Shown here piece after piece: positions 8,571-19,186 of a stretch of 64,000 nt of DNA. A program made the translations under genes and the position numbers. The DNA comes from Rhodanobacteraceae bacterium (GTDB lineage: Bacteria; Pseudomonadota; Gammaproteobacteria; Xanthomonadales; Xanthomonadaceae). The stretch is from the NCBI GenBank assembly GCA_024233975.1, contig JACKOX010000007.1, positions 74,172 to 138,171 of the forward strand, in the 5' to 3' direction. The notes beneath the pieces are model-generated. The model ran no database searches. It had not been told where the DNA came from and saw only the letters and a list, made by a program, of their open reading frames with translations. Each line of letters starts with the position of its first letter. The first letter of the stretch is position 1.

Positions 8571-8902
8571 TACCGGTCGTGCCCGGCATCGTTGTTCGCA
8601 TCGGCCGGCGGCTTCGGATCATCGATGACGCGGTAGAAGGTCTCGCCGTCCTTGATCAGCCCCATCTCGCTACGCGCACGCTCCTCGACGGCCTCGTCGC
8701 CGTGCTTGAGCTCCTCGACTTCCGCCGCCAGCGCATCATTGCGCCCGCGCAGCCTGGTGTTTTCCTCGCGCTGTACGCCGACGCTCTGCTCCAGCACCTT
8801 CACGTCGCGCATGCCGCCTTCGCCCACCCACAGCTTCACCTGCAGGGCGAGCAGCGCCAGCAGCAGGATGATCAACAGCAGCGGTTGGAAGCTGCGCCGC
8901 AT
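8570..8902 (-). CDS. ftsB: Cell division protein FtsB
   Basis: Small bitopic divisome protein that forms the FtsQLB complex. Starting at the ATG at 8902 (MRRSFQPLLL) it has a short basic cytoplasmic tip, one membrane helix (about 6-23), then a coiled coil (R-E-E-N-T-R-L-R-G-R-N-D-A-L-A-A-E-V-E) and the E-E-R-A-R-S-E-M-G-L-I-K-D-G-E segment typical of FtsB. 110 residues. It lies 23 bases downstream of eno, the normal position in gammaproteobacteria. Confidence 0.94.
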   Translation of the reverse strand: MRRSFQPLLLIILLLALLALQVKLWVGEGGMRDVKVLEQSVGVQREENTRLRGRNDALAAEVEELKHGDEAVEERARSEMGLIKDGETFYRVIDDPKPPADANNDAGHDR

Positions 8903-8925
8903 GTGCGGGCCCCGATCAGCCGTGG

Positions 8926-10221
8926 TCAGCCGAAGCGCTTCAGGTTCGGAAACGCCTGCCGACCCGCGTAACGCGCACGCGAACCCAGCGCCTCCTCGAT
9001 GCGCAGCAGCTGGTTGTACTTGGCCACGCGGTCGGTACGGCACAGCGAGCCGGTCTTGATCTGCGTGGCGGTCGTCGCCACCGCGATATCGGCGATGGTG
9101 GTGTCCTCGGTTTCGCCGGAACGATGCGAGATCACCGCCGCGTAACGGTTCTGGTCAGCCATGCGGATGGCTTCCAGCGTTTCGGTCAGCGTGCCGATCT
9201 GATTCACCTTGATCAGGATCGCGTTGGCGATGTGCTGCTCGATACCACGCTGGAAGATCGCCGGATTGGTGACGAACAGATCATCGCCAACCAGCTGCAC
9301 CTTGTCACCCAGCCGCTTGCTGATCTCAGCCCAGCCGTCCCAGTCGTCCTCGGCCATGCCGTCTTCGATGGTAAGGATCGGGTGCTGATTCACCCAGCCT
9401 TCCAGATAGTCGGTGAACTCGCCCGCGGTGAGTCGCTTGCCTTCCGAGGTCAGGTGGTAGCGACCATCGTGGTGGAACTCGGAGCTGGCAACGTCGAGAC
9501 CGAGAAACACGTCCTCGCCCGGACGATAGCCGGCCTTCAGCGTCGCTTCGAGGATGACCTCGACGGCTTCCTCGTTGGAGCGCAGGTCCGGCGCAAAGCC
9601 GCCCTCGTCGCCCACCGCCGTCGACAAGCCGCGACCCTGCAGCACCGACTTCAGCGCGTGGAAAATCTCGGTGCCGGCGCGCAGCGCCTCGGAGAAGCTG
9701 TCGAAGCCAACCGGCAGCACCATGAATTCCTGCATGTCCACGTTGTTGTCGGCATGCGCACCGCCGTTGATGATGTTCATCATCGGCACCGGCAGGCTGA
9801 GCGCCGACTCATCGGTATTGAGGTGCTGCCACAGCGGCATGTCCTTCGACGCGGCGACGGCATGCGCATTGGCCAGCGACACGCCTAGCAGCGCATTGGC
9901 GCCCAGGCGCGACTTGTTCTCGGTGCCGTCCAGCGCGATCAGCTTCTCGTCCAGGCCCTGCTGGTCGTTGGCGTCGAAACCAGTCAACGCTTCGGCAATC
10001 GGCCCGTTCACGTTCGCCACCGCCTTGCGCACGCCCTTGCCGCCGTAGCGGGTCTTGTCGCCATCGCGCAGCTCAACCGCCTCACGCTGGCCGGTGGAGG
10101 CGCCCGACGGCACCGCCGCGCGACCAACTTGGCCGCTGTCCAGCGTGACTTCGGCTTCCAGCGTGGGATTGCCACGGCTATCAAGGATTTCGCGGGCGTG
10201 GATCTTGGTGATGGTGGTCAT
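8926..10221 (-). CDS. eno: Enolase
   Basis: Glycolytic 2-phosphoglycerate dehydratase. The ATG at 10221 gives MTTITKIHAREILDSRGNPT, the invariant enolase start. The signature region V-I-S-H-R-S-G-E-T-E-D-T-T-I-A-D and the final S-R-A-R-Y-A-G family ending are intact. 431 residues. It is the promoter-proximal gene of the eno-ftsB-ispD-ispF-truD unit. In relatives kdsA lies directly upstream, whereas here about 1.9 kb of accessory sequence has been placed between them. Confidence 0.98.
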   Translation of the reverse strand: MTTITKIHAREILDSRGNPTLEAEVTLDSGQVGRAAVPSGASTGQREAVELRDGDKTRYGGKGVRKAVANVNGPIAEALTGFDANDQQGLDEKLIALDGTENKSRLGANALLGVSLANAHAVAASKDMPLWQHLNTDESALSLPVPMMNIINGGAHADNNVDMQEFMVLPVGFDSFSEALRAGTEIFHALKSVLQGRGLSTAVGDEGGFAPDLRSNEEAVEVILEATLKAGYRPGEDVFLGLDVASSEFHHDGRYHLTSEGKRLTAGEFTDYLEGWVNQHPILTIEDGMAEDDWDGWAEISKRLGDKVQLVGDDLFVTNPAIFQRGIEQHIANAILIKVNQIGTLTETLEAIRMADQNRYAAVISHRSGETEDTTIADIAVATTATQIKTGSLCRTDRVAKYNQLLRIEEALGSRARYAGRQAFPNLKRFG

Positions 10222-10330
10222 GGGCTCGGGCTGCGATGCGGAGGGGAACAGGGGCCGCATGATACCGGATCAGGCAGGGTTCCCGGCCCTGAAAACACCG
10301 GATTTGCTGGCCTTGCGGCATAATTTCGCG

Positions 10331-11170
10331 ATGCGCACCGTCGTCCTCACCTACCATTCGGTCAACATCAGCAGCAACGACTATGCCGGCAACGACCATG
10401 TCGCCCTGCGCGAGGACTTGCGCCTGATCGCGGGGCTCGGGCTGCCGGTGGTGCCGTTGCGCACCGTGGTCGCGGCCCTGAACGACCCGGCCAACGCCCC
10501 GTTCGAGCGCGCCGTGGCCCTGAGCTGCGACGACGGCTCCTGGTTCGACTGGCACGATCTGCAGCACCCGACCTGGGGCATGCAGCGCAGCTTTCGCGGC
10601 ATTCTCGACGACCATCACCGCGGCACCGGCATCGCCGCCGAAATGTCGAGCTTTGTGATCACCTCACCGGAGGCACGCGCCGATCTGGATCGGCTGTCGC
10701 TGATCGACAAGGGCTGGTGGGATGACAGCTGGTGGCCGCAAGCCGCGACCGACAGCCTGCTGCGCATCGAGAACCACAGCTGGGACCACAACCACGAGGC
10801 CGTATCCCGGCGCGCGGCACCAGATACATGGCCGGGCAACTTCACCCACATCGACAACTTCGAGCGCGCAGACCGGCAGATTCGCCAGGCCAGCGACTAC
10901 CTCAACCGCCACTGCGCACCATGGCGCAGCACCCTGTTCGCCTATCCCTACGGCGACAGCAACGACTATCTGCAACGCGAATACCTGCCCGACTTCCAGC
11001 ACCAGCACGGCTTGCAGGCGGCCTTCACTACCGACCCGGAGCCGGTCACGCCGGCTTCAAACCGCTGGTCGCTGGGCCGCTATGTCTGCGGGTTTCACTG
11101 GCGGTCGCCGGATGCGCTCCGCGACCTACTGAGTGACGGATTGGGCGTCCAGAAATTTAGCGGCCGATAG
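10331..11170 (+). CDS. Polysaccharide deacetylase-like protein (CE4/NodB fold)
   Basis: 279-residue protein starting MRTVVLTYHSVN, with S-C-D-D-G in place of the usual T-F-D-D-G Asp motif, a S-W-D-H-N-H histidine motif and a later F-A-Y-P-Y-G-D segment, the order seen in NodB-type carbohydrate esterases. The central region is rich in Trp and unlike standard chitooligosaccharide or peptidoglycan deacetylases, so the substrate is open. No signal peptide is visible. A CATAAT box at 10319-10324 ends six bases before the ATG, which suggests a leaderless mRNA. It is divergent from eno and looks inserted into the conserved kdsA-eno neighbourhood. Confidence 0.7.
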   Translation: MRTVVLTYHSVNISSNDYAGNDHVALREDLRLIAGLGLPVVPLRTVVAALNDPANAPFERAVALSCDDGSWFDWHDLQHPTWGMQRSFRGILDDHHRGTGIAAEMSSFVITSPEARADLDRLSLIDKGWWDDSWWPQAATDSLLRIENHSWDHNHEAVSRRAAPDTWPGNFTHIDNFERADRQIRQASDYLNRHCAPWRSTLFAYPYGDSNDYLQREYLPDFQHQHGLQAAFTTDPEPVTPASNRWSLGRYVCGFHWRSPDALRDLLSDGLGVQKFSGR

Positions 11171-11430
11171 CGGCCCGGCAAGCAGCTTGCATTCCACGAA
11201 CATCACCGCTTCAGAGATTCGACATGACGTGCCCTGTCGATCAATACAAGAGTCCATTGGGTGGTTTGCACTCAAGCTCATCACCGAAAGCGATCGCCAA
11301 ATTTATGGAGACACCGGCAGCAGCTCGCCTCAGCCTGAGCCGAAAGCCTGTCATCCGGTTCGCTGGACAACACAGACTGGGTTGCACAACCCAATCAACT
11401 GACTCCAGCGCCGCACTTGGCTGCTGATCT
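11171..11430. other. Gene-poor, less GC-rich stretch
   Basis: Between the deacetylase stop and the weak ORF at 11431 I see no convincing gene on either strand. Base composition is visibly less GC-rich than the surroundings, in keeping with acquired or decaying DNA between kdsA and eno. Confidence 0.5.
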
Positions 11431-11709
11431 TTAGCCTCGCTTGCTTGTTTGTAGTCTGGCTTTACGAGCAAGCAAATCATCACGAGATCGCCAGGCCAGC
11501 CTTTTCTGCGCAATCAGCCAAGAACTGTCCCGGTTCGAGACCTTTTCTATTGCTCCCTGAACACAGCTTTGAAAGTCCCCGTAATCCGTAAGCAAATTGA
11601 AGTAGATTTCCTGAAACTTGATTCGTCCATCCAGTAGTCGAGCGAGCTTAGGGGGTGTCGCAAGCCACTCCCTACAATCCTGGCAAGAACCACGTCCGCA
11701 TCGAGCCAT
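11431..11709 (-). CDS. Hypothetical protein, weak
   Basis: A 92-codon frame overlapping the end of the next upstream ORF by 38 bases. The predicted protein has four Cys and a plausible helical region (Y-G-D-F-Q-S-C-V-Q-G-A-I-E-K) but matches nothing I recognise. It could be a real small protein, the frameshifted tail of the 11672-12121 gene, or chance. Codon use is less biased than in the neighbours. Given only because no better explanation for this stretch is visible. Confidence 0.25.
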   Translation of the reverse strand: MARCGRGSCQDCREWLATPPKLARLLDGRIKFQEIYFNLLTDYGDFQSCVQGAIEKVSNRDSSWLIAQKRLAWRSRDDLLARKARLQTSKRG

Positions 11710-12117
11710 ATCGAGATTCGACCCTCCCGGTAGGATACCGCTCTGGCTCTGGCTCGCCCGATTTGTAGCCTGCTAGCGCGTCCAGGCAAAAAGAAGCGTT
11801 GATTCGCTCCACGCGATCCACAGAATCGTCCGTGGCGCGCTCAAACCAATCGTCCCAGGGTCCGAATCGTCCGCGCCCCGCCGTATCGAGTGCATCGAAG
11901 GCACCATTCGCTACGATCATTTCGGCACGCCGCTTTCGATCAACGCCAGCCAGCTTCTGTTCTACACACGAATGCAGCGGCTCGTAGACGCTGAGCAAGC
12001 CTTCGTACTGGCGCTTTTCGGGATCGAAGTTATCGTTATCCGACGCTAGCGCTACGTTAAAGAAAACCGCTAGCGATGCCAGCAGGAACGCTCCGGGAAA
12101 CACCCCAAGACATCGAC

Positions 12118-12121
<4 letters not shown>
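11672..12121 (-). CDS. Secreted hypothetical protein
   Basis: 149 residues starting at a GTG whose bases overlap the kdsA stop (GTGA), so it could be translationally coupled to kdsA. It begins with a clear signal peptide (F-P-G-A-F-L-L-A-S-L-A-V-F-F-N-V-A-L-A-S), and the mature part has two Cys (S-C-V-E-Q and S-F-C-L-D) that may form a disulfide in the periplasm. The family is not recognised. Composition is less GC-rich than that of kdsA. The frame may have been truncated by a frameshift near 11700, where a second frame continues. Confidence 0.5.
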
Positions 12122-14612
<2,491 letters not shown>

Positions 14613-14626
14613 GGGGAGTTTCCGCG

Positions 14627-14716
14627 GTGAAAGCGGGATTTTACAGGATCGGGGCACGCGATTCACTCGGCGATGCCGCGTCGCGGACCCGGAATCTGTC
14701 AGAACCCCGCTTTCAC
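14627..14716. repeat. 11-bp inverted repeat between pyrG and the glycosyltransferase gene
   Basis: GTGAAAGCGGG at 14627-14637 and its exact complement CCCGCTTTCAC at 14706-14716 flank the divergent promoter region, 68 bases apart. The arms are far apart for an operator hairpin but could be paired binding sites for one regulator of both genes. Confidence 0.35.
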
Positions 14717-14771
14717 GGGCTGTTTCTGGCCCTGCTTGATACGCCCGGCCCTGCTCGCCGATCATCGACAG

Positions 14772-15905
14772 ATGAACGCCGGAAATTCTGCAAACCCCGC
14801 CCCACCGCGCATCTGCCTGTGCATGATCGTCAAGAACGAGGCGCACGTGATCCGCCGCTGCCTCGATTCGGTGCGACCGCTCATCGACCGCTGGGTGATC
14901 GTCGATACCGGCTCCACCGATGGTACGCAGGCGCTGATCCGTGAACTCATGGCCGACGTGCCCGGTGAACTGCATGAACGCCCGTGGGTGGACTTCTCGA
15001 CCAACCGCAACCAGGCGCTGGATCTGGCCCGTGAGGGCTGCGGTGAGCCGGACGGCCGTCAACGCGATTATGCGTTTGTCATTGATGCCGACGAGGAACT
15101 GCAGATCGCTCCGGATTTCAGGCGTCCGGATAGCCGCGCGGACGCCTACGAAATCCAGATCCTGCACGATGACACCCGCTACGCACGGAATTGCCTGGTC
15201 GCGCTGGATCGCCCCTGGCACTACGAGGGCGTGCTCCACGAAGTGCTGGTCTGCGAACGGCAATCCATACCAACGCCGCTGCCCGGACTGCAGGTGATCT
15301 ACCGGGCCGAGGGTGCGCGCAGTCGCAATCCACGCAAGTTCCATGACGACGCAGCGGTGTTCGAAGAGGCGCTGGAGAAGGAACCCGACAACGCGCGCTA
15401 CGTGTTCTATCTGGCCCAGAGTTACCGCGACGCCGGCGAGCCGCAAAAAGCGCTGTCGGCCTACCAGCGCCGCGCCGGCATGCCCGGCTGGGATGAAGAG
15501 ACCTGGTTCGCGCTGTTCCAGGTAGCGCGCCTCAAGGAAGTCCTGCGGCTCCCAGAAGCCGAAGTGGCGCATGCCTACCTCTACGCCTACCAGGGGCGCC
15601 CGGCGCGCGCCGAACCGCTGCTGGAGCTGGCCCGATTCCATCGCGAACGCGGCCAGTACGCCATCGGCATGCTCTATGCCCGCCAGGCTGCGGCCATTCC
15701 GCGACCCGCCGACCGCCTGTTTGTCGATGAGGCCTGCTATCGCTGGCGCGCGTTGGATGAGCTGAGCATCACCGCGTTCTACACGGGCGACACCGAAGCC
15801 GGACGCGCCGCCAGCCGGCAGTTGCTGGCCGATGCGGCCTTTCCCGCGAGCGAGGCCGAGCGCATCAGAAAAAACGCCGCGTTCTATGCCGAACGCGGCG
15901 TTTGA
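14772..15905 (+). CDS. Glycosyltransferase family 2 with TPR-like C-terminus
   Basis: 377 residues. The N-terminal GT-A domain opens I-C-L-C-M-I-V-K-N-E and continues V-D-T-G-S-T-D-G-T, then D-A-D-E-E-L as the metal-binding DxD-type motif, typical of the SunS/WcaA-like branch acting on proteins or surface glycans. From about residue 200 onward the protein is helical with TPR-like repeats (Y-V-F-Y-L-A-Q-S-Y-R-D-A-G-E). No membrane segment. The ATG at 14772 is chosen because the upstream extension is not conserved-looking. It lies next to the collagen-like genes, so a link to glycosylated surface proteins is possible but unproven. Confidence 0.8.
   Translation: MNAGNSANPAPPRICLCMIVKNEAHVIRRCLDSVRPLIDRWVIVDTGSTDGTQALIRELMADVPGELHERPWVDFSTNRNQALDLAREGCGEPDGRQRDYAFVIDADEELQIAPDFRRPDSRADAYEIQILHDDTRYARNCLVALDRPWHYEGVLHEVLVCERQSIPTPLPGLQVIYRAEGARSRNPRKFHDDAAVFEEALEKEPDNARYVFYLAQSYRDAGEPQKALSAYQRRAGMPGWDEETWFALFQVARLKEVLRLPEAEVAHAYLYAYQGRPARAEPLLELARFHRERGQYAIGMLYARQAAAIPRPADRLFVDEACYRWRALDELSITAFYTGDTEAGRAASRQLLADAAFPASEAERIRKNAAFYAERGV
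15868..15903 (-). terminator. Hairpin terminator inside the glycosyltransferase 3' end
   Basis: AAACGCCGCGTTC (15872-15884) pairs perfectly with GAACGCGGCGTTT (15891-15903) over a six-base loop. Read on the minus strand the stem is followed by a run of T, so it is a good intrinsic terminator for the collagen-like operon ending at 16026. It doubles as the last codons of the plus-strand gene. Confidence 0.65.
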
Positions 15906-16025
15906 GACTGACGCACCAAAGTTGTCGCAATGATCTCGCCTCAGGTCAGGCTACCCCACAGGATGGCCTGACAGATGTCCGAACGAAATAGCTGACCTTA
16001 GCCGCAGCCGCTCCATATTCACGAG

Positions 16026-17240
16026 TCAAGGTACAAATTCAGCACCCAATGTGACCGGACCTGCCGTGAAACCCACTCCTGTCACTGTTGGATCGTTGAT
16101 TGGGGCCCGATAGTACAGACCAGAGAAAGCAGTGTCATTCAGTTCACAAGCCCCTGAAGACGCGGTGTAGCGACTATGTCGCGAAGGAGCGATGACGGTA
16201 TCTGGTGACGATTTGGGCACGTAGTAAAGGGTATTCGGATTCCCCTCACCCATCACAAGGCCTGGACGCGCCTGAGCACCAGAAACCAATGCAGGGCCAG
16301 TACAATCATATGATTCGTAGGAAGCGGTTGAGTCTCCGGCAAATGTTCCGTCGGGATCAACACCGATGGTATACCCGGTTTCCGAAATGAATGCCCAACG
16401 ATCTCCAAAGCCGGTAACCACCGTCGGGTAGAGCGGCCTCGTCAGCGAAGTGCTCAGTGTGCCATTGATCGTGACCCGATAATGCAGCCCTGCCCCAGCA
16501 GGCCCTGTCGGCCCCACCGCTCCCGTCGCACCTGTTGCACCAGCGGTTCCTGTCGGACCTTGAACGCCGGTCGGCCCAATCGGACCCGTCGGACCCGTTG
16601 ATCCGGTCGGACCGGTTGCGCCAGTACCACCCGTTGGCCCCAAGGCCCCCGTCGGGCCAGTCGGCCCCGTGCCTCCGGTTGGTCCCGACGGACCTGTTGG
16701 ACCCGTCGCTCCAGTAGATCCGGTAGATCCGGTGGATCCGGTTGGCCCCTGCGCACCCGTCGGACCAGTTGGTCCGGTATCACCGGTCGAACCCGTCGGC
16801 CCGGTTGGCCCCGTCTGCCCGGTTGCTCCGGTGGGACCAGTTGGACCCGTGTCGCCCGTCGCTCCCGCTGGACCGGTCGGACCGGTCGGTCCCATGGCAC
16901 CAGTGTCGCCTGTCGCACCCATCGCTCCGGTGGCGCCCATTGGGCCGGTTGGCCCCATGGCGCCGGTCGGACCCGGCACACCATCCGCACCGGTGGCGCC
17001 CATCGCGCCGGCCGGGCCAGTGGGACCAGTCGGACCGGTAGGACCCGTGGCACCGGTCGGGCCGACGATGGAACCGCAGGCGCCCAACTGGCCGGTACTG
17101 GCGTCGAAGCAGACCGGGCTGTCTTCCTGCACGGCACTGGGCAGGCCGGTAATGCCCACCGTGCCGTCCGGATTGACGATGAAGCGCGCGGTGGCCATCG
17201 CCAGCGGGCGCCGCTTCATCCACTTGTCGATCATCGTCAT
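16026..17240 (-). CDS. Collagen-like Gly-X-Y repeat protein without signal peptide
   Basis: 404 residues from the ATG at 17240, which has an ideal AGGGGG ribosome-binding site seven bases upstream; a GTG at 17303 in frame lacks one. A conserved module (N-P-D-G-T-V-G-I-T-G-L-P-S and G-Q-L-G-A-C-G-S-I-V) leads into 64 uninterrupted Gly-X-Y triplets, mostly Gly-Pro-Thr, and then a unique C-terminal domain of about 150 residues with two Cys. The repeat should form a collagen-like triple helix with the C-terminal domain as trimeriser or ligand head. Unlike its paralog at 17321-18244 it has no signal peptide: the first 14 residues (MTMIDKWMKRRPLA) replace the paralog's leader. Export route unknown; the N-terminus may be the product of a rearrangement. 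Confidence 0.8.
   Translation of the reverse strand: MTMIDKWMKRRPLAMATARFIVNPDGTVGITGLPSAVQEDSPVCFDASTGQLGACGSIVGPTGATGPTGPTGPTGPAGAMGATGADGVPGPTGAMGPTGPMGATGAMGATGDTGAMGPTGPTGPAGATGDTGPTGPTGATGQTGPTGPTGSTGDTGPTGPTGAQGPTGSTGSTGSTGATGPTGPSGPTGGTGPTGPTGALGPTGGTGATGPTGSTGPTGPIGPTGVQGPTGTAGATGATGAVGPTGPAGAGLHYRVTINGTLSTSLTRPLYPTVVTGFGDRWAFISETGYTIGVDPDGTFAGDSTASYESYDCTGPALVSGAQARPGLVMGEGNPNTLYYVPKSSPDTVIAPSRHSRYTASSGACELNDTAFSGLYYRAPINDPTVTGVGFTAGPVTLGAEFVP
16488..17063 (-). repeat. 64 Gly-X-Y triplets (9-bp coding repeat)
   Basis: Continuous coding repeat of collagen type in the first collagen-like gene: Gly at every third residue, Pro common in X and Thr common in Y. The DNA repeat is imperfect (synonymous changes), with local runs such as GGATCCGGTAGATCC that are prone to slippage. 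Confidence 0.9.
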
Positions 17241-17320
17241 CTCAATGCCCCCTAGAAATATTTCCGTTTCCTGCGAAGCTCGTTGCCCCGAGGCCATCAG
17301 CACAACGCCATGAGGCGTGG

Positions 17321-18244
17321 TCAGTTCAAGAACATCAACACCAGACTCGCGCCTACACCGGGCGCGGAATCCAGAGTGATGGGAATAGCGCTGTTGTTAC
17401 GTAGGGTGATCACGTCACCGGCGGTCAGGGGCAACAGATTCTCACCGCTGATTGAACCGATCGCGGTCAGTAGATCCCGGTTGGTACTTGCATCCACGGT
17501 TCCGTTCACCGCAATCGCAAGGGCTGCACCAACACCCGCCGTGTAGTTGACCGTGTAATCGACCCGATAGGTGCCGGTGACCGGCACAACGACCGTAGCA
17601 GTCCCCGCAGTATGGGTAACACCGGACAACGGACCGTTGTTGGTGAAAATCACATCAGCGCCACCGACCACTGCCGCGGCTCCTAGCGAGAACGTCCCGC
17701 CAAAGGTCGTCACGCCAGCTCCTGCTGGCCCCGTGGGGCCGGTCGGGCCTGTCGGGCCAGCAGGTCCCATGGCTCCGACATCCCCGACAGGACCGGTTGG
17801 ACCCTGTACCCCCGTTTGGCCAATGGGGCCTGTGTCACCAATGGCGCCTGTCGGACCTATGGGCCCTGTTGCTCCAATGGGTCCCGGTGGACCATCGGCA
17901 CCCGTGGCGCCGATCGAGCCGGTCGGACCGGTGGGGCCCGTTGGACCAGTTGGCCCGGTCGGTCCCATGGGGCCGGTTGGCCCGACGATGGATCCGCAGG
18001 CGCCAAGCTGTCCCGTACTGGCATCGAAACAGACAGGGCTATCTTCCTGAACGGCGCTCGGCAGACCCGTAATGCCCACGGTGCCATCCGGGTTCACGAC
18101 AAAGCGTGCTGTCGCGCCACTGCTGTCCTTCACCACCACCGCACCACCCGCAGGAGGGGTGATCTCAAGATCAGCCGCATGCACGGCCGGCAGGCTGCTC
18201 AAGGCAGCAAAGATGGCGAGACTCACCGGCGTGCGAAACGGCAT
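17321..18244 (-). CDS. Secreted collagen-like protein with BclA-type C-terminal domain
   Basis: 307 residues. A signal peptide (MPFRTPVSLAIFAALSSLPA, cleaved near V-H-A-A) precedes a short domain shared with the neighbouring paralog, then 30 Gly-X-Y triplets (17714-17983). The C-terminal domain of about 125 residues has a beta-jelly-roll pattern (G-T-Y-R-V-D-Y-T-V-N-Y, L-P-L-T-A-G-D-V-I-T-L-R-N) as in the C1q-like trimerisation domain of Bacillus BclA. The protein should be an exported trimeric filament. ATG at 18244 is preferred over an in-frame TTG at 18256 because GGA lies at the right distance. It starts 25 bases after the next gene upstream and so is likely co-transcribed with it. Confidence 0.82.
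   Translation of the reverse strand: MPFRTPVSLAIFAALSSLPAVHAADLEITPPAGGAVVVKDSSGATARFVVNPDGTVGITGLPSAVQEDSPVCFDASTGQLGACGSIVGPTGPMGPTGPTGPTGPTGPTGSIGATGADGPPGPIGATGPIGPTGAIGDTGPIGQTGVQGPTGPVGDVGAMGPAGPTGPTGPTGPAGAGVTTFGGTFSLGAAAVVGGADVIFTNNGPLSGVTHTAGTATVVVPVTGTYRVDYTVNYTAGVGAALAIAVNGTVDASTNRDLLTAIGSISGENLLPLTAGDVITLRNNSAIPITLDSAPGVGASLVLMFLN
17714..17983 (-). repeat. 30 Gly-X-Y triplets
   Basis: Uninterrupted collagen-type repeat in the second collagen-like gene. Ile, Met and Val in X/Y are commoner than in the longer paralog repeat. Confidence 0.9.
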
Positions 18245-18268
18245 CGTCGATTCCAAACCGGCTCTCCG

Positions 18269-19042
18269 TCAGGAACCGAGACGGGAACGAGCAGCCGTCA
18301 GACCCATACCGGCCAACAGCGCGGAAAGCAGCAACAGGATCGGCAGCTGCAAAGCCGGAATCACCTGCGGCGCAACGATGGCTGCGGCCACAACGGCACC
18401 GAACCACCCTAGCGCATTGCCGGCACCACCTTCGTTGGTTTCAGCCGGCGCCAGCGGCTGGCCGTTGGCGTGCACGTTGGACACGCCGACGTGAATGATC
18501 GACTGTGTGCCGCCTGCCGCCAGATTGAACTGACCTTCGGCACCGGAAGGCAGGCGCTCGATCTGCAGCGGATCAGCCGCAGTACCGGTGATTTCGAGGT
18601 GCGCCAGGATCGTCTGGATACCGCCGGCATCGACCACGATGTGTTTGCCCAGCATGCTGACCAACGACAGGGTCGAGAACGTATTGCTGCCGACGATATG
18701 GGAACTGGCGAAGGCGCCATCGACAAAGCGGACGGTGCCGCTACCGGGGTCGAAACCGCCATCCACCTGCCAGTCACCGGCAAGCTCGATCAGGCCGGCT
18801 CCACCCAACAGGGAGCCACCGCTGGTCACCAGCAGATTGTCGACGCCGACCAGCTGACCGCCGCCAACGCCCAGCTGCCCCGCGATGGTCACATCACCAG
18901 CGCCAGCGATGGTCCCGCCATTGAGCTGGATCGATGCGCCCGCAGGAATCGAGATACCTGCAGTCGCCTTGCCGGATGCAATCAACCCGGCCACAGCCAT
19001 CAAGGCCGCAACAAAAACGTGTTTCAGTGTCGCCCCCTGCAT
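18269..19042 (-). CDS. Exported protein with IPTL-like C-terminal sorting region
   Basis: 257 residues. A signal peptide (V-F-V-A-A-L-M-A-V-A-G-L-I-A-S-G) is followed by a Gly-rich beta-helical part (S-I-Q-L-N-G-G-T-I-A-G-A-G-D) like filamentous adhesin or ice-binding repeats. The C-terminus is V-I-P-A-L-Q-L-P then a hydrophobic helix and the basic end A-A-R-S-R, which looks like an IPTL-CTERM / PEP-CTERM type sorting signal recognised by an exosortase-like system. No exosortase gene is in the window. Probably the first gene of the three-gene collagen-like operon; I infer that the three make a surface structure. Confidence 0.7.
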   Translation of the reverse strand: MQGATLKHVFVAALMAVAGLIASGKATAGISIPAGASIQLNGGTIAGAGDVTIAGQLGVGGGQLVGVDNLLVTSGGSLLGGAGLIELAGDWQVDGGFDPGSGTVRFVDGAFASSHIVGSNTFSTLSLVSMLGKHIVVDAGGIQTILAHLEITGTAADPLQIERLPSGAEGQFNLAAGGTQSIIHVGVSNVHANGQPLAPAETNEGGAGNALGWFGAVVAAAIVAPQVIPALQLPILLLLSALLAGMGLTAARSRLGS

Positions 19043-19186
19043 AGCATCCCCCTGTTCGTGCTATTGCCGGCCAGAGTATTCCATTCCGACAAAACGGTCG
19101 ATCCTCCATTTGAATGGCGGTGTCACCCCAGCGTGTTAAGGTCGCACACTGTTCCACGGGACGCTGCGGCAGAACGGTTACCGTCC

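Noticed and set aside
14613..15641. N-terminal extension of pyrG to 905 residues
   Set aside because: The added part is antisense to the glycosyltransferase gene; CTP synthase starts normally at 14612.
16488..17063. CRISPR-like or satellite repeat array
   Set aside because: The 9-bp units are codon triplets of a continuous protein repeat, without spacers.
16669..17313. Plus-strand repetitive frame (Gly-Pro-Val, Ala-Pro-Val)
   Set aside because: Exact antisense image of the collagen triplets; no ribosome-binding site, and the Gly-X-Y reading fits known protein architecture.
18470..19186. Upstream extension of egtB by 239 codons
   Set aside because: Lies antisense to the IPTL-type gene and does not resemble EgtB; ATG at 19187 gives the normal length.
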